Positions 32,708 through 44,431 of a stretch of 64,000 bases of DNA are shown here, piece by piece (position 1 is the stretch's first letter; each line of letters begins with the position of its first letter). The stretch covers positions 20,247,164 through 20,311,163 of the forward strand of contig CM064427.1 of NCBI GenBank assembly GCA_032690845.1, given 5' to 3'. The notes under the pieces were generated by a model. That model saw nothing but the letters and a program-made list of their open reading frames with translations, searched no databases and was not told the origin of the DNA. A program made the translations under genes and the position numbers. This DNA is from Eleusine coracana subsp. coracana (taxonomy: Eukaryota; Streptophyta; Magnoliopsida; Poales; Poaceae).

Positions 32708-32715
32708 TTCAAATA
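32708..32715 (+). promoter_or_regulatory. Degenerate TATA box of DUF569 gene 2
   Basis: TTCAAATA at the position of TTTAAATA in gene 1; the T to C change would weaken TBP binding. It lies 163-170 bp upstream of the ATG. Confidence 0.5.
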
Positions 32716-32877
32716 CTCGCGCCTCATCTCGGTCTCGGCGCCCGGCGTAACAAACTTTCAGCCAGCTCATCATCCCGGCCCTCTCCTCTAGGCTCTAGTC
32801 CTCTCCTCTTCTCCGTCTCCGACGAGGAGGAATCCAAGGGCCTCGGCGAGTTCCCGCGCTCGACGACCGCCGCTGGG

Positions 32878-34937
32878 ATGGAGGTGTTCCAAGGCGCGTG
32901 GTTCGTGCGGCTGCGGTGCGTCGAGCGGCGCGGCATGTACGCGGCCGCGGAGATCGACGGCGTCGGCGTCTGCCTCACCGGCCAGCGCGGCACGCAGAAC
33001 ACGGTGTGGGCGGTGGAGCACGCGCAGGGGCCCGACCGGGCCTCGGTCCTCCTCCGCGGCGCGTACGGCCGCTACCTCTCCTCCGCCAACGGCGTCGTCG
33101 CCACGCAGGCCGACCTCGAGCAGGACCGCCGGCCGCGGGGGTTGCTGTGGCACGTCATGAGGAGGCGGGGAGCATTCCTCGTCGGATGCGGCCTCGGACA
33201 CTACCTCCGTGCCAACGGGAGGTACCTCTGGTGGCGCAGGGGGGTCACCGTCGCCGAGGACAACCACAGCACCATGCTGCTGTGGACCGTCGAGCGTGTG
33301 CGCCCCAGGTTGACTCGCCCAAGCATCCTCGATCCGACCTACCAGGTGCGTTTCCTTCTCGCGCTGTCTGTCGTCTCTGCCTTTCTGATGATGGAGTAGT
33401 GATTTCCTGGGCCTTTCGCTGAACTTCTCAAGGTTGCAATTTCCTTGCCGGGTTCTTCTTCACTAGAGGGTAGCGGCTTAATTTGTTGCCGAGTTCTTGA
33501 ACCTGTATTGTGATTGGATTTGGTCTGTTGAATCATTCCCCCGTATCAGTTGAGCACATGTATGCGCGTGCTCGATTAGTTGGTTCCCACGCTTTTGCTT
33601 AGTCAATCGATTTGCTTCCGAATGTTATCGAGAATGTAGGGAACTGTATGATTAATCTGACTGTTCTTATGATAAACATGCTGTTTGATCGATCTTAACG
33701 TTCTCACGAAACGTATGTAACCGCATGGTTAATCTGGATGTTCTTGCAAATTGTATATGTGGTGTACCTATATGATTAATCTGAATCTTGTTGCAAAATG
33801 TGTTCAGCTGTACGATCTGCCGTTCAATATTTCAATCACGGCAATCTGTTTATGCTGTTTGAGAAATGGTTATAATCCTGCAATCCGTCTTCTCGATGTA
33901 ACTGTATGGTTAATCTGAATGGTCTTGCAAATTGTATGTGGTGTACCTGTATGATTAGTCTGAATGTTGTTGCAAAATGTATTAAACTGTACGATCTGCC
34001 GTTCAATATTTCAATCATGGCAATCTGTTAATGCTGTTTGGAGAAATGGTTATAATCCTGCAATCCGTCTTCTCTGAGCTGTTGTCTGCAATGTGTTATG
34101 ACAACAGCTGACGCACCGGTTCCGTGGTACGGTGACCCAGGGAGCGGTGACTCGGCTCATCCGGTTTATCCGCTGCGAGCCCAACGGGGACTTCCACGAG
34201 GCAGCCTGGTGGGCAGCGGACGTCGCCACCAACAACCTCATGCAGCTGTGGCTCACCATGGCCAGATCCATGGGGCTTGGTCCTGTGGATCTGACCCGTA
34301 CCACCATCTGCATCCGGGCCGGCCGGTCCGGGCAGTTCAGTCCCCTGCAAATCGACCTGCCACTCGGCAACAACCGTATCGACATCGTTCTCGTCAACCA
34401 TGCGACACCAGGTGAGGAGTTAAGCTTGTTGTTTCTCTAAATTATGTATGCTTCCCAGTGATTTCTGCTAAGTACTTGACAAAAAGTTGTGCGAAGTTGG
34501 AGTGCTACTGGCGGGAAGCTTTTGTGCCATTTTTCTTATTTACCAACTGCTTTCTGCTAATTAAGGTTTTGCAGAGATTGGGCAAATGTTTCTGAATTTA
34601 TGCTGTTCTATAACTTGTTTTGTAGTGGTGATTTGTGCAGATCTTTCTGAAGCTTTAGAATATGTACTGTATGGAGTTGTAGTACTTGCATAGCTTGGCT
34701 AATGTTTCTGAATCTATAATATGGGCCATTGTTCTTATTACCAAATTCTATCTGCTAAGTTCTAGACAAAGAAACGAGCAAATATTTCTGTGTTTTTACA
34801 TGCAGTTGTTCATGTTCTTATCGCCACAATTGCTGATGTTTTCTACTATTTCTTTGATGATTACAGCGGGCAACAATTTGCGGTACCCAGATTTGGATGC
34901 TCCGGAGGATGCTCTGCAGAGTGAAGATATCAATTAG
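32878..34937 (+). CDS. DUF569 (actin cross-linking-like) protein, gene 2; three exons
   Basis: Exons 32878-33345, 34108-34411 and 34867-34937, GT...AG introns of 762 and 455 bp, 843 bases, 280 residues, stop TAG at 34935-34937. Same domains as gene 1: FVRLRCVERRGMYAAAEIDG, NTVWAVEHAQG, GAYGRYLSS, CGLGHYLRANGRYLWWRRG in exon 1, and VTRLIRFIRC, ICIRAGRSGQFSPLQIDLP in exon 2. It lacks 9 codons of gene 1 after the first GRYL motif but has 9 more codons at the end (LQSEDIN), so the lengths coincide by chance. Exon borders are supported by the matching borders in gene 1. The frame is intact. Biochemical role unknown beyond the family fold. Confidence 0.88.
33630..34010 (+). repeat. Minisatellite-like repeats in intron 1 of gene 2
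   Basis: Same core as in gene 1 (TGTATGATTAATCTGA), fewer copies, plus a local duplication of about 135-190 bp: 33800-33890 recurs as 33990-34070 (TTCAATATTTCAATCA to CAATCCGTCTTCTC). Confidence 0.8.
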
Positions 34938-35633
34938 GTCTCCTGACAAATGAACGACCCCAGACTACAGTGCTTTGGACATTTTACAGAAGTGACATCT
35001 CAAGAATTTGTTTTTTTCCGTTCTCTTGGAGTGCTTCAGTTAGATGTCCTGAACTCCATTGGCGCCCATTTTGTTGTGCTCAGTGTCCTGGAATCCGGAC
35101 AGTGTTAGCTTAGATTGTGTCCCTACTAAAATTCGTGTCCTGAAACTCGTTACTGAAGGTACTTGTGGAATAGTAAGTGCAAGGCATTGACGGAGTGTAA
35201 TGGCTGAAAAGTATCCTCCTTCCACTTTGTTTCTCCTGTTTCGGATTTTGACGGAACAAAACTTTTGTTTCAGAGAAAAGCTTTGCCGCCAGTAAATAGA
35301 TCATTCCTGTTCTTTTTATATATGCGTATTGTGATGCAAGTGAGCATGTTAATCGTGTAAGTTTGTTTCCTCGCTTGGAAAAAATTTGCGAGCTTATTTC
35401 AACATGCCGCAGGTAAGCTGTTTTTGTAGTGGCAGTATAGTACCAACTGAAATGCATATGAGTGTAGTCATGACAAGACAGATAAAGCACACACTGAATA
35501 AAGACGACACAATAACCAATGGCAAATTAAACGAGCAGAAGTAACCCCTGGAACTAGAAACATGCCGGCAGTCTGGCGACACAACATACTCTGTTCCTAA
35601 TTTGTCAACATTCGGACCACACATTTTGACTTA
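34938..35633 (+). other. 3' flank of gene 2
   Basis: Conserved with the flank of gene 1 to about 35600. No separate gene. Confidence 0.5.
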
Positions 35634-35641
35634 GTAATAAG

Positions 35642-37270
35642 CAGTGGCGAAGCTAGCGCTCGCGACACCCGCATGCACACTACATACTTACGTGCTATAG
35701 ATGTACGGTCACTAAGACAGTCAACACTTACTCTATAAGCAATGTCATACTACTAATTAAAATAGTGACTAAAGGCAAATAAAGTTAGAAATACGAACTA
35801 GACATAATTTGACAATTCTTTGAGCAAAATACGCTCTCTACTCTTGACAACCTGTAAAAATTGTAAATATAAATGAATAAAAATTTTCAACCTGAAAATG
35901 AATAGAAATTATCAAATAATATATATACATTACCTTCTAATATTTGCGTTGAGCCATGACCCTGAAGCGACGAACCACAATATCATTTGTAACTTTCTCC
36001 ATCTCTTGTTTCCCAACATAGCAAATAAGGCTATGACTCATATAATCATCACCAATACGATTTCGCAAATATGTTTTCACAAGTTTCATGGCTGAGAAGA
36101 TTCTTTCTACAGTGACCATTGCAACAGGCAATACAAGCACTAGCTTCACCAGTCGATAAACCAAAGGATAGCATTGGTGTTTATTTGTCTCCACCATTTT
36201 TGGGAAAGCTCAACAATTGTTTGTAAGTTGGAGAATCTTTCATCTCCCCTCACATCAGTTATGTAGAGGGAAAGAATGTGGTCAAGTTTCCTTAGATCTT
36301 TGGAATCAAAATCAGTGGGATATAATTTAGCTAGGCTTATCAAACTTTCAGCATTAAAATTATGGAATTTATCTTTTGGATTCAGAACTCCCGACATGGC
36401 CATTTTGCAAGTACTTCCTTCTTACCACATCTCTGAAATTAGGATGATACCTATTAATTTCTTTCCTCTTTCCAGGATCAAATTGAATCTCTTCTTCCCA
36501 ATTCAAATCTTGTTGATCGTCAGTAGGAGTATCTGCTGTCTTTCTTTTGTAGTATTTTTCCATCGTTTGAACAGCAGTGTGAACTGTGAAGTGTGAACAG
36601 CCCCAATATAAACCCTAACCCTATCAAGGAATGGCAAGGATCAATAACAAGTAGATGCGAGACTAGCTGAATTTGCTCCAAAGACATCAGATTAAAAGAA
36701 AAATTGAGGAAAAATAAATGCTAAACAATACTTAATTGATGTACTGCAATGGGGAGAGTGAGAGACCAACGGAAAACATTCACCTGCATTGGACAAGAGA
36801 TGCAGCCGCAGTAGCAGTTTCTGTGGCCGTGCGTGCCGGTGGCGTGAGCCTGTGGTTGACCGGCGAGCTCGGCGGCGATCGATTCCTTCGCGGCGAGATG
36901 GGCGAGTGATTGACGGCGACGTCGTCGGCCGCGGAAAACGCGTGCGGCTTTAGGCACATAGCAGTCTTCTGCTTGTGCTCGTCAGTGAGGCTTCCAGGGA
37001 AAGCAAGGAGGCTATTACGTTGGTTGCTAGCTGGGCTCCTCTCTCCTGGACTTGGGCCTTCGGTGGTTGGGCCATGGAGACATTCAGACATGAAGTGTGA
37101 CTGCGTGGTGCCTTGGCTGGGCTAATTGTCAAGCCATGAAGAAGTTTCAGTGGTGCACGATTTCGGCCCAGAGTGGTGCACCTATGGTCAAATTCTGATG
37201 TTGACATCTAATTTTTCATTTGCACCGTGGTGCCTGTGCACCAGGGAGAGCTCAAGTAGCTTCGCCAGTG
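35642..37270 (-). mobile_element. hAT DNA transposon, internally deleted
   Basis: Terminal inverted repeats CAGTGGCGAAGCTAG (35642-35656) and, inverted, CACTGGCGAAGCTAC (37256-37270) agree at 13 of 15 positions. They are flanked by a perfect 8-bp target duplication GTAATAAG (35634-35641 and 37271-37278). The 8-bp duplication and the CAGTGGCG terminus are diagnostic of hAT. The interior holds a minus-strand transposase remnant and a GC-rich promoter-like region (36780-37100). It cannot be autonomous. Confidence 0.93.
35937..36563 (-). pseudogene. hAT transposase remnant (N- and C-terminal ends joined)
   Basis: On the minus strand the N-terminus (MEKYYKRKTADTPTDD, DPGKRKEINRYHPNFRD) is that of the zinc-finger MYM-type hAT transposases. 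It is joined after RRKYLQNGH to a segment close to the C-terminus (LNPKDKFHNFNAESL) and then to the hAT dimerisation region in another frame (YPLVYRLVKLVLVLPVA, TVERIFSAMKLVKTYLRNRI). The central catalytic part, several hundred residues in relatives, is missing. At least two frame changes are present. Confidence 0.88.
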
Positions 37271-37278
37271 GTAATAAG

Positions 37279-37524
37279 CTCGTCCGCTGCCGGCGAATGA
37301 ACGGTACCACCTCATACAAAATCTCCATCTAAGAAAACTGAAAGTTCAAACATTCAATGCTTTTATGTCCATTGGATAAAGGAAAGAAGAGCTCATGTTT
37401 GTCATGCATATAATTTTTTCTTGGGTCTTGCATTTTAAGCTGGCAAGAGCCAGCTCCATTCTCTCTCCTCTTGAGGAATACTTATCTTTTTGGTATCCAT
37501 AGCTATGCTAAAGTCGGTGGACAA
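37279..37524. other. Short spacer between hAT element and element F
   Basis: No gene or clear repeat. The left border of F is not sharp, so part of this may be LTR. Confidence 0.4.
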
Positions 37525-37847
37525 GGGGATGATCCATTAATATGAGAATCGACCGAGTCGGCTTAGAGCGCAAGATAATTAGAGATAAACTTACTATGTA
37601 ATATCTTGTAGATTACGAGTAGGACTCTTTATGTATCCCTGTCGATCGGATATATAAGGTGGCAGGAACCCTCCTTCACGGGACATCGCAACACAATTCA
37701 ATACAATCCACATAACACATGACATAGAGTTTTTACTCTCATCGAGAGAGTCCAAACCTGTCTAAATCGGCGTCTTGTGTCTTAACCATCAAGTTCTTGG
37801 TCTCGTGCGTAGCCCTATAAATCTATTGTCGGGACTAAGTCTTAAAA
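37525..37847 (+). repeat. Partial 5' LTR and primer site of element F
   Basis: Resembles the promoter-to-end part of grass Tat-type LTRs, with TATATAAGG (TATA box) near 37650 and a CA-rich stretch AACACAATTCAATACAATC. It is followed at about 37848 by TTGACGCCCTAGGAGGGGG, a decayed primer site and leader start (usual form TTGGCGC...AGGxGGGG). The LTR start is not recognisable. Confidence 0.55.
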
Positions 37848-38879
37848 GTTGACGCCCTAGGAGGGGGACAAGACACGTCGGGATCCTTCGTCGACCTTGA
37901 TGACAAAGATTCCAGTCATCCAATACTCGCTGGACTTCAAGGTCTCCTTCGGGCCGCTTGATTTCATGATTGACGCCACCGGAAACCTAGGCCGAGACAA
38001 CCAAGGATCCGACTCGACCGCTGCCAACTCCATGGCACGATCATCGGGCTCGACAGATCTGATCCCACCACTAGTAGCACTCGGATTTGGTGAAACAAAC
38101 CTGCCCATCGGGCATGACTACAAGTCGATCTAGACCTCAGAAGAGGACTCAAATGGTTCTTGCTGCCCTTATTCATGAGCCGTGTACATGGTAGGTCCTC
38201 AAGGCACCCTACCTCCGATGAACGATGGCGAATCTGCTCGTGAAGAAGCCCCATGAATAGGCCATCTACCACGCCGACCGAGGGGATCTCAGGGGTCTTG
38301 TAGCATCGCATGAGAATTAAACCTTGAAGATTTGGAGATCGAGATGGACGGCAAGAAGGTTTACACCACCCCGCAGAATAACATCACCGGAGCAAGAACA
38401 CTCATTGACGGCTTGATGGTCGATCAGGCATTCCAGACTCTCATAATGAAGAAGGCGGTAGTCATGCTCAAAGCTGCTACGATTCAAGATCAGGCTAGAG
38501 CACAACCGTCTCAATCAGTTGCTGGATCTAGTCGGGCAGAGCCTCGAAGCCGTTGTGGGCGTCAAGATTTAAGGAACTCTCTTAGTATCTGCAATGGCCG
38601 AGAGATCATCAACTAACATCATGAAGAATGATCTCGCGATAATCAACGTTACCACGAAAAGCAACGCGATCGGAGGGATGGCCGACATCACGACGGGCGC
38701 AGAGGAGATCGACATGGCGGTCAGCCTCGGAGGGAGAACCACAACGATCGACATCATAACAACGATCAGGACTGACGTGAGGATCACAATGAGGACCACC
38801 AACGACGTCGTCATGATGATGTAGGACCCCGCCATCAGCGCCACATACCCTCTACTTCATGCTCTCCTGATCATCGGTG

Positions 38880-40698
38880 TAGATCAGTCACGCCAAGTGA
38901 CGAAGGGTTTGATGGGATAAAAGCCTTTGTGCCTGAACTTTGCTTCTACAAGTGGCCAAAGGGCTTCAAGCCGGTTAGCACAAAAAAATATGATGGTCAG
39001 ACCAATCCCTATGAGTGGCTTCAGATCTATAGCACAACTATTCGATCAATGAGGAGATACTTTTGTGATGGCCAACTATCTGTCGGTCTGCCTTGAGCCA
39101 ACCATTTGGATTTGGCTCACCTCTCTCGCAGAAAAATCAATCATAGCCTGGGGAGATCTCAACAAGAAGTTCATTGACAACTTTCAAGCTACCAACAACT
39201 GGCCGGACAATCACTTCGACCTCACTCGGGTCAAGCAGAAGTTCGACAAATCCTTGCATGATTGCATCAAGCATTTCTGTGCCAAGAAGACTGAGATCCC
39301 CAACATTCTGGATCAACAGGTCATTACTGCCTTCCAAGGAGGCTTACAAAGTGATGACTTGGTTTGGGAGATCGGTCGGCGGAATCACAATCTGGATCTG
39401 ACCGGTCGGGAGTGCTTCGAGATCGCTGATAAGTACGCTTTAGGAGAGTCGACTTTATATGACATCCGGGGCAAGAGGAAGGAGAAGCCACGCCAAGACA
39501 ACCCTGAGTCCTCCAAGAAGGACAAGAAGTGGAAGACCGACAACATGGTCGCTGCAATAGACCGATCCAAGAATAATTCTCGGATGAACTAGCAGACCAT
39601 GGACGACTTGCTGAGTGGCCCGTGCTTATGGCACCCCAAGGGGAACCACAAGGCCAATGATTGCTACCGACTAAAGGGTTTTGTGGCTGCCGCAATAAAT
39701 ATGGTCAAGTCACCACCTCGAAGAAACGACAATGACAAGCTCGACGAAGATGAGAAGGACGCTGGAGGTGAATTCCAGGAGGCTCAAAAGGAGGTGAACT
39801 TCATCTTCGGAGGACCCAACGCCTACTCATCCAAGCGTAAGCAAAAACTAGAACTATGTGAGATTAACTCCGTAGAACAAGGTGCTCCCGAGTACATGAG
39901 GTGGTCTAAGATACCAATTAATTTTGATCGATCGGATCACCCCAGGTACCTGCCCAAGCTAGGTCACTACCCACTTGTGCTCACGGCTACAATTCAAGAG
40001 GTCAAGTTCAACAGAGTACTCATTGATGGAGGAAGCAGCCTTGACTTGATCTTCACCAAGACCCTCAAAGAGCTGGGCTTGTCTGTCTAGGACCTTAAGC
40101 CTAGTACTTCACCCTTTCATGGGATTGTGTCGGGCAAGACTTCTATTCCAATAGGACATGTCACTCTGCCCATCACATTCGACACTTGGGAGAACTTCAA
40201 GACCGAGCGGGTTACTTTCCAAGTGGCCAACTTTGAGTTTGCTTATCATGTCATCCTCGGCTGACCGATAATGGCGAAGTTCATGACAGTCCCTCACTGC
40301 CCATACCTCACCTCTAAGATGTCTAGCCCTAAGGGAATCATCTCCCTCCACTCTGATCTTTGGAATTCTTTCTATTGCGATGTGCAAAGTTGCGAGTTGG
40401 CTGACCGACAATTGATGCTGTCGAACCGGGTGGAGATCCAGCAGGGAGTCGGTGACGAGACGAACATGGACGCAGAAGTTCCCACGAAGAAGCCTGGCAA
40501 GGAAAGCTCCAGATGGACGAAGTTTCGACTAAGGAGATCCCGCTCAGGAATAAATAGAAACTCACATAGAGGTAGATCTCGGGAATAAATAGGAACTCAT
40601 GCTCACTCTTTTCCTTCAGGAAAATAGGGACATCTTTGCATGGCAACCTTTTGACATGCTGGGAGTTCTTAGGGAAAAGATTGAGCATGAGCTAAAGG
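38880..40698 (+). pseudogene. Element F gag and protease remnant
   Basis: Gag core in shifting frames: YDGQTNPYEWLQIYST near 38990, then an open stretch 39065-39592 (MANYLSVCLEPTIWIWL, WGDLNKKFIDNFQ, FDKSLHDCIKHFC). A zinc-finger-like CLWHPKGNHKANDC lies near 39625. The protease active site is VLIDGGSSLDLIFTKT near 40015. A TAG interrupts at 40088-40090 and another stop follows near 40262. The piece ends at the solo LTR. Confidence 0.8.
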
Positions 40699-41622
40699 TG
40701 ATGTGAACAAGGGTTCCTGATCTTCTGAAAGGTTCTGGTAAATCTTGATTTGGGCAGAGGCGAAACACAAATCAATCCGGCTTCTAAACAACACATTCAT
40801 AACCCTACAATCGCAGCACAACGTCTCCTCTGGTTATCAACCATCCAAGGATAATTGACCTCACCAAGAAAGCTAATCCCTAAATACGAATCAAGAACAC
40901 AAGCAAGAACAAAGAAGAATGCAACACAATTGCAGATGAATGATTAATCTCACGAAGTTGGGGTCTCACAAACCGATAAACGGTGACACTGTTTATGAAC
41001 AGAATTGATCTAAGCTAAACCCAAACCCTAATGGTGCAGCGGCGGCTGTATATGAAGAACCTAGGGCTGTGCAAGACCCTCTAGACATGCCCCTAATTAG
41101 GCTCAACTGGATACAAAGCCCAAAGACCAAAAATAGGCGACGCAGCACCAACACAGATTCTGGACCCTCTCTTGTTTTGACGATTCCCGATGAATCCGAA
41201 TGCATTTTGACATGAGGCTGGTGATATTGGAAAGGTCTTCTCCTTGGCTTTCCGTGCATATATAGGACGTCCAAATCTGAGTTTGTATGTGTCCTGGACG
41301 TTCGTTTTAGTGCAGACTGATCCTGGGTCCCGAAACGGACACAAAGTCAGTTTTGATTGGGCCTTCACCTTGGCTTTCAAGTCCTTGCTGGTCCTCCACG
41401 TTCCCAAGTCCTTCTCCTATCATATCCTAGTCCTATCCATGGTTCCTAATCATAATATAGTCATTAGGTAGCAAACCACTCTCAAAAGTAACATATAACA
41501 AAGAACATAGGAACGAGCTCACCTCTAGATTTAGTCGTTGTGCACGAGCTCTAGTCATTGGACCTTGTAAGTCCAGAATTGGAGGAATGTTGTGTGTATT
41601 CATAGAAGTGATGTCCTCATCA
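40699..41622 (-). mobile_element. Solo LTR of family A, minus strand (A3)
   Basis: Reverse complement of the element A LTR: TGATGTGAACAAGGG at 40699 and GATGTCCTCATCA ending at 41622. A perfect target duplication AAAGG flanks it (40694-40698 and 41623-41627) and the host pol frame resumes after it. It is more diverged than the other family A copies, including a change in the TATA box. Confidence 0.95.
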
Positions 41623-43800
41623 AAAGGTGACTCCTAGTGCTACACTGTCAAACAACGACTCAGAAGATTCGCTCATGATCGCAAGGACACAATGAAGAAG
41701 GAGATAGCTAGGCTTTTAGCTGCTAGTTTTATTAAGGAAGTGTATCATCCTGATTGGATGGCTTCCCTAATCCTTGTACCTAAGAAAAATAAAGAGTGGC
41801 ACATGTGTGTTAATTATACTAATTTGAACAAGGTCTGCCTTAAAGATCCCTTCGCTTTGCCACACATCTATCAGATCATAGACTCAACAACCGAGTGTGA
41901 GATTTTAAGCTTTCTGGATGACTATTCAGGCTATCACCAGATCCCACTGAAAGTCGAATATTAAATCAAAACTTTCTTCATAACTCCTTTTGGTGCCTAC
42001 TGCTACATTACTATGCCGTTTGGTCTGAAAAACGCTGGCGCGACTTACAACGTGGTATCCAACGCTGCCTCGAAACTCAGATCGGTCGGAATGCTGAAGC
42101 TTATGTTGACGATATTGTTGTAAAGACTTAGAACAGTGAAGAATTCATCTCTGTCCTTGTAGAGATGTTCGACAATCTGAGACGATACTCAATGAAGTTG
42201 AATCCCAAGAAGTGTATTTTTAGGGTACCTTTAGGAAAGCTACTCGGCTATATTTTCTCCAAAAGAGGCATAGAGGCTAACCTAGAGAAGATCAAGACAA
42301 TCCTTGGTATGGGCCCACTGAACTCTCAGAGGGATGTGTAGAAGTTGGCCGGGTGTATGGCCACCTTGAGTCGCTTCATCTCCCGTTTAGGAGTCAGGGG
42401 TCTACCGTTTTTCAAATTACTCAGGAAGCAAGACAACTTCGTCTGGACCAAGGAGGTGCAGTCGGCTTTGGACTAGCTGAAAGATCATCTCAGCCACATT
42501 CCAGTCTTAGTGCCCTCGGAGCCGGAAAAAAAGATCCAACTATATGTTTCAGCTACAACTCTGGTTGTGAGTACTGTTCTGGCGGTCGACTGAGAGGAAT
42601 AGGGTCATGTACAAAAAGTACAACACCCGGTGTACTTCATCCACGAGGTCCTTAGTGCGTCCAAAGTGCAATACCACCAGATCTTGAAGCTACTTTATGC
42701 GCTTGTGATCACCTCGAGGAAGTTGAAACACTACTTTCAAGCTCATCCAATTGAAGTCCACACATCTTTCTCACTCGGAGAGGTACTTCACAACCAGGAG
42801 GCAGTCAGCAAGATTGCAATGTTGGCAATCAAACTTGGTCAGTATACCATAATGTTTGTTGCTCGCTCTACGATTAAAGGACAAGCACTAGCGGATTTTG
42901 TTTCTAAGTGGTCAGAGATTTAGATACCACCTGCACCGCAAGATCTCGAATACTAGATGTTGTACTTTAATGGGTCACTCCAGTTACAGGGTGTGGGGGC
43001 TAGCATCATACTCATTTCACCTCAGGGAGAGTGGCTCAGATATGTCCTCTAACAACATGGCGGAGTATGAAGCACTCCTTCATGGTCTACGCATTGCCAT
43101 ATCACTCGACATTCAACGCTTGGATATATTTGGTGACTCGGCTCTGGTGATCAACCAGGCTACTAAAGATTAGAACTGTGTGGATGACAACATGGCCGCT
43201 TATTGCCAAGAGGTCAGAAAATTAGAGAACAAGTTTGATATGCTTAAATTCACACATGTTCTTCGCGACAACAACAAAGCTGCTGATGAGTTAGCAAAGA
43301 TGGGGTCGTTGAGATTGACGGTTGCACCACGAGTTTTCCTCTGCACCCTGGATAGTCCTACTATCTCTCCTCGGTCAGATGTACTGACAACCAATGTCGT
43401 GGAGCCAGTAATGGCTGTGAAAATGGAGATTGTCTGGCATGACTTGGTTATTCAATTCTTGACTAAGGGTACACTGCCTACGGATCCTAATGAGCCTACG
43501 GATCCTAATGAGCAACCAGTGTCAAGGATATTTGATGGTGGATGATCTGCTAGATGACAGAGGAGGATCAAACATCTTGATGTGATGCTTCTTTATTCCA
43601 GATGGCAAGGAATTAATGGCGGAGATCCATGCAGGAGCATGCGACAATCATGCGACATCCAAGACTTTGGTTGGCAAGGCTTTTCAGTAAGGGTTTTATT
43701 GGCCCACGACGGTCGAAGATGCACACTAGGTCGTTCAAATATGCGAAGGCAACCTATTCTTAGCTCAAAAAATATGCGCGCCTTCATAGCAACTTCAAAT
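41623..43800 (+). pseudogene. Element F pol remnant: RT, RNase H, integrase zinc finger
   Basis: RT motifs WHMCVNYTNLNKVCLKDPF, FLDDYSGYHQIPLK and TMPFGLKNAGATY, with AYVDD intact at 42099-42113. The RT/RNase H connection and RNase H follow (ALADFVSKWSE, GVGASIILISPQGEW, MAEYEALLHGLRIA, IFGDSALVINQ). An integrase zinc-finger remnant (EIHAGACDNHATSKT) lies near 43625. Homology ends near 43800, so the integrase core is deleted. Stops and frameshifts occur roughly every 100-200 codons. Confidence 0.85.
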
Positions 43801-44431
43801 GATACATATGTTATCATTGAATGAAACTTCAGTCTTTTTGATGAAAGATATTTTTGTTGCTTTTATTCTTATCTGACTCAATTCCTTAATTTGTAAATTA
43901 AACAATCGAGCCAGGGGGCTAGTAATAATGTCCCGATGCACCTTAGCCTTGACAAATTCTGGTTTTGGGCTTTTTTGACCGATTTCACATATTTTGACAT
44001 GGTCTTATTTTTATGGTCTAATGCTGAAACAACAAAGCTCATACAATTTTCTCTACACAACAGACTACCACTACACTAAACCCAGAGCCAAAGTGCGAGA
44101 GGTCATGTGTCGACTGGTCGACTTTGATTGTAACACAACTATAAATTAAGACTGTTAAATGTTAAAGCAGACCAGAGCATCTTCTGGTTTAACCTCTAAA
44201 ATCTTATAGTAGGATGGTTTAAGTGCTAACGCGCGAATACGCAACTAAGTACTAACTAGTCTGCTATTAAGAGGCAGGAGATCGCTTTTATGACTTTTCA
44301 GTCGATTTCTACTTGTTTAGTAATTATAACTAAGCAAGAAAAGATATTTATTTACATAAGGAATGAATTGTTTCCACATACAGATACTACTAATGTATTC
44401 TTAATACAGGCATATTTACAACTCTTGCGAA
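43801..44431 (+). other. Element F post-integrase region
   Basis: Contains GAGCCAGGGGGCTAGTAAT near 43910, which resembles the region after pol in Tat elements. No gene. Confidence 0.45.

Larger units (their letters stand above)
31435..35600 (+). repeat. Tandem segmental duplication, copy 2
   Basis: Starts GGTATACTATGTTCCCATTC, matching GGTAAACTATATTCCCATTC at 26199. Ends near TCTGGCGACACAACATACT, just before the hAT insertion. Divergence is higher in introns and flanks than in exons. Confidence 0.9.
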
